Source: Leucogyrophana mollusca
Taxonomy: Eukaryota; Basidiomycota; Agaricomycetes; Boletales
NCBI GenBank assembly: GCA_021014945.1
Contig: MU266346.1
Coordinates: 62,001 to 126,000 of the forward strand
DNA length: 64,000 nucleotides
Reading direction: 5' to 3'
The position numbers and the translations under genes are program-made. This document shows, one piece after another, positions 34,155 through 44,065 of this stretch (positions within the stretch are counted from its first letter, which is position 1; every line of letters begins with the position of its first letter). Under the pieces are notes generated by a model. That model saw nothing but the letters and a program-made list of their open reading frames with translations. It did no database searches and was not told the DNA's origin.

Positions 34155-36699
34155 ATGGCCGAAGCACCAGAAATTCCCATCCATCCAGTAGCGCCCCGTC
34201 TCAAGAACGCAGATCGGAAACCTCACGTTGGTCCCGACCATGATGCCTACAAGCTGGCTCATGCAGAGACCATTGGACATGAATCGGACAAATGGTGGGC
34301 CAAGGTCAGCGCTCGATTCCATCACTGATTGCAGTGTGGGTGTTGATGATAAATCCAGATGGCTCGCGAGACCCTTCATTGGGATCGCCCGTTCCATACC
34401 GTCAGGGCGGGCGGGTTTGAAACGGGCGATATTGTTTGGTTCCCCGAAGGAGGACTCAACGCCTCCTACAATTGTGTTGATCGTTGGGCTTTCAAGCACC
34501 CGGACAAAGTAAGCCGAATTCAGATTTTATCCATGATTTCGTTTCATCGTCCTGATTACCTTCAGACCGCTATTATCTACGAGGCAGATGAACCTGGAGA
34601 AGGCTGCCTTGTGAGCTATGCCGAGCTCCTTCGCGAGGTCTGTTCTATCGCAAACGTACTCAAAAGCCTTGGAATCAAGAAAGGCGACACTGTTTCCGTA
34701 TACCTTCCGATGACATGGCAATCAGTCGCTGCTTTCCTTGCTTGTGCTCGTATTGGAGCTGTGCACTCTGTTGTATTTGCAGGTTTCAGTGCCGAATCCC
34801 TTCGCGATCGCGTTCAAGATTGCAAGTCTCGTGTCCTTCTCACGAGCGACGAAGGCAGGAGAGGCGGGAAATCGATTGCGACTAAGATGATCGTTGATGC
34901 CGCTCTCAAGGAATGCCCGGGAGTTGAACATGTACTCGTGCTTAGGCGTACCGGAAGCCCCGTTCCTTGGACCGAGGGACGGGATTTATGGTGGCACGAG
35001 GAGACCGCAAAGGTCCCTAACTACTGCCCCCCAGAGATAATGGCTTCCGAAGACCCACTTTTTATCCTCTACGTGAGTCCGTGTCAGGGTGGACATAAGA
35101 AGTCTTGCTAAATTAACCTTAGACATCTGGCTCAACTGGAAAACCGAAAGGAGTTGTTCATACTACTGGCGGCTACCTTCTCTGCGCAGCTCTTACCGTC
35201 AAATATGTATTCGATGTCCACCCAGATGACAAGTTCGCATGCATGGCCGACATTGGATGGATCACCGGACACACCTACATTGTTTATGGGCCCCTCGCCA
35301 ACGGCGTCAGCACTACGGTATTCGAGTCCACTCCTGTATACCCCACTCCTTCGCGTTATTGGCAGACTGTGCAAAAGCACCAGATCACGCAGTTCTACTC
35401 CGCCCCTACTGCTATTCGCTTGTTGCGCAGGCTGGGAGCCCACCACGTCGAGAACCATGATCTGACCAGCTTGCGCGTTCTGGGAAGCGTGGGCGAGCCG
35501 ATCAACCCTGAAGCGTGGAATTGGTACAACGAACACGTCGGCAGCAAGCAGTGTGCTATCGTGGACACGTTCTGGTAAGCGCGTTGTTTTCTTGACAATA
35601 TGGCATCTAGTTAACTCATGCGCTCATAGGCAAACGGAGACGGGATCCATCGTCGTCACGCCTTTCCCTGGTGCAATTGAGACGAAGCCCGGCTCAGCAA
35701 CTGTGCCATTCTTTGGTATTCAGCCTGCCATCCTCGACGCCGTTACGGGCAAGGTAGGAATCTGCTTCGCCTGCAATCCATCGGTCTGACTCACTGGTAC
35801 CATTTTTACAGGAATTGGAAGGAAACAATGTCGAGGGTGTACTTGTCCTCAAGACGCCTTGGCCCTCAATCGCGCGTTCGGTGTACAACGACCACAACAG
35901 ATACCTGGATACGTATATGAAGGTGTGTTTCATCCTCCTGGCCACTGTCAAAAATTGATGGTTGATCGACTTGGACATGACAGCCGTACCCAGGCGTGTT
36001 CTACACTGGCGATGGTGCCGCGCGAGACGAGCATGGGTATATATGGATCAAGGGCCGGGTTGATGGCGAGCCACATATTCTCCGGGGCGAAGTCTCATTT
36101 CTCATACCAGACTTACAGATGTCATCAATGTGTCTGGTCACCGTCTCTCGACCGCTGAAATTGAGTCGGCTTTGATTATGCACAAGGGTGTTGCTGAGAC
36201 TGCCGGTGAGTTGGTGTGTTTGTAGTCTTTTGAGGTGAAGATTAATATCCGTCAAGTGATTGGTACTGCGGACGAGTTGACTGGTCAGGCGGTGTTTGCA
36301 TTCGTCACCCTGAAACCGTGAGTTTCCTTCATTAGTGTCATTTCACCCTCTTTTAACCGCGTCATTGTACCCCCAGTGAGTTTTCATACGACCCGAACGA
36401 CGAAGCTTCTCTCGCAAAGGAGCTCGTTTTGCAAGTCCGCAAGGTCATCGGACCTTTTGCTGCCCCTAAGAAAATCTTCATTGTCAGCGATCTCCCCAAG
36501 ACACGCTCGGGCAAGGTACGTTTCTTTTTGTTGCTTGTATCCCGTGATCAAGGCATCGAAACATCCTTCTGTATAGATCATGCGTCGCATCATGCGCAAG
36601 ATCGTCGCGGGAGAAGGTGATCAACTCGGTGATCTCAGCACCGTCGCAGAACCTGGTGTCGTTGAAGTAATCAAGAAGAAAGTCGCGGAGAGCTCCTAG
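34155..36699 (+). CDS. facA: Acetyl-CoA synthetase, AMP-forming
   Basis: It activates acetate to acetyl-CoA with ATP by way of acetyl-AMP. The protein starts [15 protein letters not shown] and runs through [48 protein letters not shown] and [15 protein letters not shown]. Adenylation motifs are intact after splicing: the P-loop-like [44 protein letters not shown], and the C-terminal hinge with TRSGK and MRRIMRKI, whose lysine is the site of regulatory acetylation in homologues. It ends KKKVAESS. Length and block order match the fungal facA/ACS1 orthologue, which is nucleo-cytosolic. This is normally a primary-metabolism gene; its place between two candidate biosynthetic blocks may be coincidence or may help acetyl-CoA supply. 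Confidence 0.93.
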
Positions 36700-36970
36700 G
36701 AGCTGTAATGCTTAGGGGGGCATGTTCTTTCTGATCCTCATATGAACCTGTACGACCGTTCTGGTGTTTCTTTTTTGTATGTATACGATCAAAATGTTGT
36801 TAGTAGTGTACCCACAGTCAATAGCCTTGCGGATTTTCGTTGGATTGGTGTGACTGCAGCGGAAAGCATGGATCCTCAGCACCCTATCGAAGTGAACTTC
36901 GGGTCTCCTGAGAAATTGCAACGCATATCGTACACATACATTCCATTCGTCGTTACGAGCGCTCGAACCG

Positions 36971-38353
36971 TCAGAGCCGCGCATCGCGAACAAGCTTCTG
37001 TAAATCGATAAGGTTACCTTCACTGTTCAAAGCTGCCTGGATAAACGCGACGTCTTCAAGTGCTCCTTCCGGGCTGCTCAGACCATCGTCCTCATTTCTT
37101 AAAATCGCAGCAAAGAACCCCTCCCATTCCGCTTCAACACCCCTCACTGGCACCTCGATGATCTCCTCCTTCTCTGGGCCAGGTTTACCGTTCACCTTCG
37201 TGATGGTTTTGACAGTGATACGCAGTACGGACACCTCCTTCCCGGTGTTGGTATCTACTGCCTTGCCTTGTTCAATGGACAGCCACCCGTCAGTCCCGGT
37301 GATGACCGTGCCGTTGCCTTTCGACAGACTTGGAGCTGGGGCTGCGAAGGTCATTTCGAAGATTCCGTGGGATCCATCTTCAGCTTTGGCGATGACGTTA
37401 ATGGTGTCCTGGGGTGGCAGATATTTCTTGTTTAGTGATGCGAAGCTTGACAACTTCGTTATGCGGCTGGGCAATATGACACGGAGAGCAGAGGTGGAGT
37501 GCTTTCCATGTAGAGTATGAGCTATGATCCACTGGCGATACAAGCGTGGGTAGCCTCACCACTCCTCCGTCCAGCTTGACACGGATATTCTGGAATCAGG
37601 AGCCAAGTTCGAAAGCAGACGGGTCAAACGCACCAAGAAACCGCCTTGATACTATGCAAAGTTTACCGTCACGAGCAGTTCGTTGTGGGTGGGAATAGCA
37701 CTCACATCGGGAATGGTGCGCCATGGCGTCTTGTACCACTTGGAATCCTGATCCATATAGTTGACAGCTCGCAGATTGAAGAACGTCACTTTGCCAATCT
37801 TTCCTTCACGAATCAGGCGTCCAGCCAACAGATACCCGGGCTCAGTCTCAAAGTTCTCTGCAATCCTCCAGACCAGACCCTTCGGCTTGTAATCGGCGTT
37901 ATACACAGAGATCAAACGAACGCTCTCTGCTACATCAGGGGCGATGGGCTTCGCGCTGAAAACATGTTTGCCGGAAGCGAATGCTTTCAAGATGAAAGAT
38001 GGCTGGAGACCAATGGGAAGCACGATGTTAACTGCCACTATGTCCGGTCTCGACAAAAGGACGTCGAGATTAGCAGATGAATCGGCATCGTGATAGACAT
38101 CAGGGGTTAGATGTAGAACTCGTGTCGCCTCGTCCGCGAGTTCACGGGCACTCTTCTCCGATCGAGAGTATACGGCTTTGACAGGGAGTGCTATCGTTCC
38201 AATGTTGGCCAATGCTGGGATATGTGCTATGGTAATTACGTGAGCTTGAGCTACGGCGTCTCACCCGGGCGAGATAGTGATGAGATGCCAACCTTCTTTT
38301 GCATACAGACCCGCGCCAAGGATGGCAATGCCCGCGTCGTTGGCATGGGTCAT
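36971..38353 (-). CDS. Gfo/Idh/MocA family NAD(P)-dependent oxidoreductase
   Basis: The family oxidises or reduces sugars, inositol or small diols. It starts MTHANDAGIAILGAGLYAKE, giving the Rossmann motif GAGLYA, then after a splice HIPALANIG and VKAVYSRSE. The family motif around the catalytic Lys region is KHVFSAKPIAPDV. The C-terminal alpha/beta domain includes FFNLRAVNYM and, after two small introns, VKLDGGVHSTSALRVILPSR, which matches the usual DGGVH substrate-site block. It ends LQKLVRDARL at 36971. No signal peptide is seen, so it is cytosolic. Substrate cannot be assigned. The gene is convergent with acetyl-CoA synthetase and lies 0.65 kb from the UbiA gene on the same strand. Confidence 0.85.
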
Positions 38354-39003
38354 TGTCAGTGACTAGATAACGGTGGCGGTCGCCAATTGTAGGGAGAAGG
38401 AAGAGTGTTTTTCTCTCCTGTATTTTGGCTCATGCGAGACGGAGAAATATCGGGCGCCATATGACCTCGTCACGTCCAGCGCTTCAGCCTGCAAGCGCCA
38501 AGAATCCCGTACCCGCTTGCTCGCCACTACTTACTGGCACCGGGACAATGGAGCACAGGTAGAGAAAATGCCATGGTCAAAGTCCAAGGGACAAAATGAG
38601 CACTTACTTTCCGCGGTCATGCTTACTGGCGAACCGTCTCTCCTAGGGCCGTATGCGGCTTGAAGGCTTGGATGGTAGTCATTAATACGCCAGACTACGC
38701 AGAGTTAGAGTTGAGAGAGCTGCTTCAAGCAGAGTGCGGCCCGTCAATGCTGTAAAATGTATTACTTAGTCAGCATGACCTTGGACTGATCCTGGCGTTA
38801 AATTGGCGCTAAATGGCCAAGTGACGTTCTCGAAACCACTCATAAGATATGGGGGCGGCGGCATGCTGTTGAAGGCGTTATTCAAGAAAAACAGCAGTAT
38901 ATTACCACTACAATAAGTTAAGTAAATGTGCGGCAAATTTACAATGCATGAAGTGTTCATCTCGTCGTGTCCGAATGTAAACCTTGTACATATTATGGAG
39001 AAC
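38354..39003. other. Spacer between UbiA 3' end and oxidoreductase 5' end
   Basis: About 0.65 kb without a gene. It includes the promoter of the Gfo/Idh/MocA gene (minus strand) and the 3' flank of the UbiA gene. Confidence 0.45.
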
Positions 39004-40337
39004 TCAAAAGTGACGGGTGTAGTGGTCGAGGAGGATGCCTCCTGCGACGACGTACCCCAGGTTTCCATTAGACTGTTGACGCGTCAGGCTGAATTCCAGC
39101 TACGTTAGTGGAACCGGACTCACTTGGAATTTTTTCCAGCAATCTTCAGTGCTATCAACGTCGAGCGTAAGAAGCTGCCACGAGAGGTGTCCCGCACAGC
39201 CCCCAACGGCAACAACATAGTACGGTATGCCTTGCCCCGTCGCAATTCCGGCATATATGAGGGATCCGACAAACCCGGCAGCGAAAACAGCTAGGATTTC
39301 TTTCACCCAAGAGCCAAACAAAAGGGCAGTCGATTTGACACCAGCTTTGACATCATCCTTACGATCCTAACGAGCCACCAGCCTAATGAGCCAAAGAAGA
39401 TCAGACGAGTCACGAATACGCACCTGACAGGCGTAAATCGTGTCGTAGACAATGGTCCAGCTGTAGACAAACCTATAAGAAGCGTCATGCAATATGGGCT
39501 TGTGGAGGCATACCAGAGTGTCCCCCCTGTCAATACCCACATCGGCGCCGACTTGATGTCGTCAGGAGAGACGATGAGCCATGCAGTAGGAAGACCCCAG
39601 TTCATCGCGAGACCTGTAAGTCGTGAGCTACCTACACGTGAATTACACTGCGTGAGGTCCTCATACCTAGCCAAGCCTGGGGCCACCAGGTCCATCGCTT
39701 CATCAGAGGGTAGAGGGCGTGCAAAGGGATAACACCAAAGGTTCCGCAGAGGAAACTATCCAATGTCTCTGTCAGCAAGCTTTAGATTATGGCAGCTGGG
39801 TTAGGGACCTACGCATTTCTATTGACAACAGAGAGCATAGCGAAGAATGCTGCAACCTGAATAATGAGGAACACAGTAGCACCCCATACGGAGATGTGTC
39901 CTGCGGCCAAAGGCCGGTTCTTCGTGCGTTCTGCAAGTACCAAATAATGAACGACTATCCCCAAGGTCTTAGGAGCGGGACGACGAACCGACTTGACGAT
40001 CGAAGTCGCGGTCGCAGATATCGTTGATGGTGCATGCGGCACAATGCAACAGGGTGCACCCCACGAACAAAAACCCCAAGTAGCTCGCGATTTGAGCCGG
40101 ACTTAGGTCTGTATTGCGTGCGCTGAGAAGGAATCCCCAAGCTGTCCTTCATACATTAGCGTTGTTCTTTTGAATTTGAGACGGTGACGTACCAGAGGGC
40201 CAGAATAGGACCATGGAACCTGTGGGGAACTTGTGCATCCTGGCCAGTTGCCAGTAGAGCTGCCATTTTGGCGGGACAGGAGATGACGAGCCTTCGTTCT
40301 TGAGCAATGGCCGATTTTCAGTCGCCGAGGATGTCAT
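39004..40337 (-). CDS. UbiA-family prenyltransferase (COQ2-like / meroterpenoid type)
   Basis: Membrane enzyme that transfers an isoprenoid chain to an aromatic acceptor; some fungal relatives have become terpene cyclases. It starts MTSSATENRPLLKNEGSS without an obvious mitochondrial presequence. Early family blocks are LYWQLARMHKFPTGSM and LFWPS. The first Asp motif, NDICDRDFD, fits NDxxDxxxD. The second, YDTIYACQDRKDDVKAGVKS, lies in the spliced product and gives the second Mg-diphosphate site. Several hydrophobic helices lie between and after (AVFAAGFVGSLIYAGIA). The last exon restores SNGNLGYVVAGGILLDHY and the stop at 39004. The second motif is close to COQ2, so ubiquinone synthesis is the alternative. 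Lack of a targeting signal and the tailoring-gene neighbours favour a specialised paralogue. Confidence 0.85.
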
Positions 40338-41415
40338 TGTAGCTGGGATTGCAGAATTCGTTGCGTGTGATGGAAATCAGGAGCCTTTCGCCGAACGAAG
40401 GACACGAATAAGATGCGACGAGCGAACAAGTGGTCTTCTGGCACGTTCATAGCCAAAGGTTGTGCTCATCTTTAAACATAACATGAGCTGAGGGCTGTGC
40501 ATGCTATATCCCTGCAACTCTGATAGAAATGATTGCATGTGTTTTACTCCACGGATTGAGCGCTCGCCACATCAGGCGCAATGTCCGCAAGATTAGCCCG
40601 CGAGGCTGTTGGGCCGCTGGCAACCATCAGGTCGTGGCAGGTCGTGGCGCGCACTAAAAATTGATGTTAACTGAGAAATCACCGGCTCACAAGATTGTGA
40701 TGGCATAAAGTTGGTCACTCACCAATGAAAATGGAAACAATTGTGTGTAAAAATGGGAAGGATGGGCGTTCGAGGTGATGTAAAATTGTTCGTGTCTCTC
40801 CAGAAATGATGTTCAGCTGGAGTATGATGTGCAGTGCCTCTGGACTTTTGTCAGGGGGTGTGATCCCATCAAATCTAGTCTTGATCATCCGGATCAGCGA
40901 GAGGTATGTGCACTACATATATTTGGAGGCTCGGGAATGATAACTGGGTGCTGTGGATGGGGACGGCATATACCTGTGTATCGAATAATTGTCTAGATAC
41001 TAAATAGAATACTTGTTTGTTTCAAATAAATAATTATAATAATACCTGCACTGCAATCTTGATCACTTCCATCAGATTTGGATGTCGAAGACCTGCCTCA
41101 GGCTGCACATATCCTGATTCATTCCTCTAGGCCTCAGGCTTCAGGTCCCATTCCCAAGCACAGTTACTGATTTTCACGGGTTCGCGCGCGCTGGCACTTT
41201 AGACCAACGGCCATCATGATGTTGCACGTAGCTTGCTTGATCTCAGCATCAGATGGGGGACTGGCGTTCTCACATGGGGAAGATTGCGTTCACCGGTGAT
41301 GCTGCGAAGCTTTGAGATATAGTCAAATTGGTAAGTTTGGGGCGCCTAATATTCCAGGCTGAACACCCATATACATATATTTTGACTCCCTTCGCAAAGA
41401 GCTAACTCCCAGTCC
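40338..41415. promoter_or_regulatory. Shared divergent promoter of UbiA and aldehyde dehydrogenase genes
   Basis: This 1.08 kb spacer separates two divergently transcribed genes and has no coding frame of note. It contains a direct 10-base repeat (GGTCGTGGCA and GGTCGTGGCG, about 40630-40649), an AT-rich patch near 41,000-41,040, and the palindrome CATCATGATG at 41211-41220. This layout is common for co-regulated gene pairs, but no known factor site is identified. Confidence 0.5.
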
Positions 41416-43512
41416 GATGCCACCTTACGAAGCCTTTTTCACGCAGAATTTGTTCGTTATCGACTCTCCTATCAGAATCGAGTGCTAGCTGATGACGATC
41501 GTGATAGCACACATGTCATCGCTGGCCGCAAGGTCACGTCGGAGGCGGTGGGTCAAGTCGTCAATCCTGCCACCGAACAGGTCATCGCTACCGTGCCTAT
41601 AGCTTCCAAAGCACAATTAGACGAGACTGTCCAAGCCGCTTGGGACTCTTACCCTTCGTGGGCCGCAACTTCCTGGGAACGTCGGCAGGAATTGGTCTCT
41701 CGTATCGGAACGCTTGTTGAGGAGGAACTTAGTCAGTTCATCGAGCTCCTGATCAAAGAAGCCGGGAAATCAAGGGCGTTAGCGTGAGTACATAGTGCTT
41801 GCGCAACTTATCCTGTTCGCCGATCTGGACTTGGATTTCTAGGGAGATAGAAGTGGGAAGCTGCGCAGCTTGGCTGCATGCCGTCGCGAAGCAATCATTG
41901 CCTGACGAGATTGTCCTCGATACTCCTGACAGAACCGTTGTCACTCGCTATGTACCACTGGGAGTGGTAGGTCGCGCCTGGGTTCTTCTGACTGAATCTC
42001 ACCCTTGCTTTTCAGTGCGCAGCGATAACGCCTTGGAAGTAAGTTCGATGTCTCAACCTGACCCGAATGGACTAACAGCGAACCCTCATGAGCAGCTTCC
42101 CCTTATCTCTTATGATGTGGAAGGTAGCCCCAGCGCTCGTTACGGGGAACTGCGTCATTGTCAAACCATCGCCCTTTGCTCCCCTTACCACAATGAAATT
42201 CGTTGAGCTGGCGCAGCAAGTACTGCCTCCCGGTGTCCTATCTGTGTTGTCGGGTAATGATGATTTGTGTGTTATGGAAATTATCATCCTCAAGTGCTTT
42301 ACCGCTCACCCACCGTACAAGGGGCCCGTGGATATCAAGCCATCCCTCAATATCTCGTATCTCCTTGACGGGATCGACGACGGCAGGCAAGTCCGCGATG
42401 CAGCTGGCATCTTCAACATTGAAGCGCTTGACACTCGAGCTCGGTGGCAATGATCCCGCGATCGTCTGTGGTGACGTAGATGCCAAGGCAATCGCCCCGT
42501 AAATCCCATTGCCATCTCGTAGTCTGCTCCAACTGATAGGCATTCCTCTAGTCATCTTTTTTGGAGCGCATTCCACAATTCTGGCCAAATCTGTGTCGCT
42601 GTGAAACGGCTGTACATCCACAGCAGCATTTATACTGCCGTACGGGATGAGCTGGCAGCGTATGCACGAAATATCGTTGTCGGAGACGGCCTTGATCCCA
42701 GAACGGGGGTGGGGCCCGTCCAGAACAAGAAGCAGTACGAAATAGTGAAGTGAGTACCAATCGTTCTGCATAACTGTGATGCCAATATATCATATAAGGT
42801 CCCTCATCGACGACAGCAAGAAAAACGGTTACAACTTTGCGCTAGGGGGGGATATCTCTGAACATAGGAAAGGTTATTTCATTCCGATCACTCTTATCGA
42901 CAATCCGCCCGACAATGCTAGGGTAGTGCAAGAAGAACGTAAGTATGGATAACTCCTTTATGCCTAGGCTAAGCCAGCTCGTAGAATTTGGACCGATCCT
43001 TCCGTTGCTGAAATGGGATGACGTGGAGGACGTAATTCAGCGCGCAAGTAGGTCACTCCCGACGGTTGAGGCGCTCTACCCCTTGACATCATGGCATTTG
43101 TAGATGACAGCAAGTTTGGGCTAGCAGCATCTGTATGGGCCAACGATATCTCTCACGCTCAATCGATCGCTACGCGGCTTGAGGCTGGCACAGGTGATAC
43201 TTCGTCTGATATATATCCGTTCCATTGATGTCGATCTGACCGAACTATAATTAGTCTGGATAAACGAAGCCCAGCAGTTCCATTGGGATCAGGTAGGACT
43301 ATTCCATCATATGTTGGGGATCACTCTGCAATGACTCATCACTTGTTGGACAGCCGTTCGGTGGTTTCAAGGTGAGAATACCGGCCTTCTTGTGGGCTTA
43401 GCTGAAATCCTCTCAGCACTCTGGAATTGGTGTCGAGCATTCTAAGCACGGCCTTTATTCCTGGTGCAACATCCAGACGATCACTCAGAACAAAATCAAG
43501 TTCTCTTCCTAG
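41416..43512 (+). CDS. NAD(P)-dependent aldehyde dehydrogenase
   Basis: Oxidises an aldehyde to the acid. Blocks in order are [24 protein letters not shown], the PWN motif in [20 protein letters not shown] (complete only after splicing AA with C), FTGS-type [12 protein letters not shown], the catalytic Glu in [13 protein letters not shown], and the catalytic Cys in [25 protein letters not shown] and [17 protein letters not shown] close the domain. All active-site residues are present. The 5' end is unresolved: ATG 41416 ([19 protein letters not shown]) leads to a stop after 23 codons, while the body of the protein is in another frame that has no ATG, and no normal-length intron joins them well. 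The gene is divergent from UbiA and in tandem with the P450 at 44066. Confidence 0.85.
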
Positions 43513-43692
43513 GCTACCCAAACTCGGATCTGCTGCGGAGATAGTTGTGTATTCAAAAACGAGTCTCCCTTTACTGATCTTGTACACGTTGTTGGTAAAT
43601 TGCCGAACCCACTGAATGAAAAATTTTCGGTCCATAAAAATGCACCGCGTTTGACCTCAGCGCCAGCGCTTAGGGTCCACCGCTTTATTACG

Positions 43693-43717
43693 TAAATAAT
43701 TGGTGCGAAATTATTTA
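43693..43717. repeat. 9-base inverted repeat, AT-rich
   Basis: TAAATAATT (43693-43701) and AATTATTTA (43709-43717) are perfect reverse complements with 7 bases between. Confidence 0.75.
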
Positions 43718-43930
43718 TTTGTGCGGGATAACCTGGTTATCTCGGGGTTACACCCACCACAACGGAGACTCTCACGTCCAAAATTTCCCTTGTACCCGTC
43801 TTGATATCCAAGGGCCAAACGTATGATACCTAGGGGCCTGAAATCCTGAAGTCCCATGAAAATCTAAAATTGCGATTTTCCATCAATGTGGTGCCTTCGT
43901 TTCACACTCAAACTGCCCTGGCTGGAGTAT

Positions 43931-43957
43931 AACCATCATCAGGGTCTGATGATGGTT
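43931..43957. repeat. 12-base inverted repeat upstream of P450
   Basis: AACCATCATCAG (43931-43942) and CTGATGATGGTT (43946-43957) are perfect reverse complements around a 3-base spacer (GGT). It lies 108 bases upstream of the P450 ATG. The size and place suit a site for a dimeric transcription factor. Confidence 0.85.
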
Positions 43958-44065
43958 TCGATGATGCTGTTCTGGACAGCTTATACCAAACTTCCTCCCA
44001 GCGCATAGTTCTCGTTGATACACATTACAGAACTACGTCCTCCATCTGGTCTCTTCCCCAGTGTT

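Larger units (their letters stand above)
43513..44065. promoter_or_regulatory. Spacer with three inverted repeats upstream of the second P450
   Basis: The 0.55 kb between the dehydrogenase stop and the P450 ATG contains three perfect inverted repeats (43693-43717, 43858-43880 and 43931-43957). No coding frame is supported. The repeats may be regulator sites for the P450 or part of the dehydrogenase 3' end. Confidence 0.5.
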
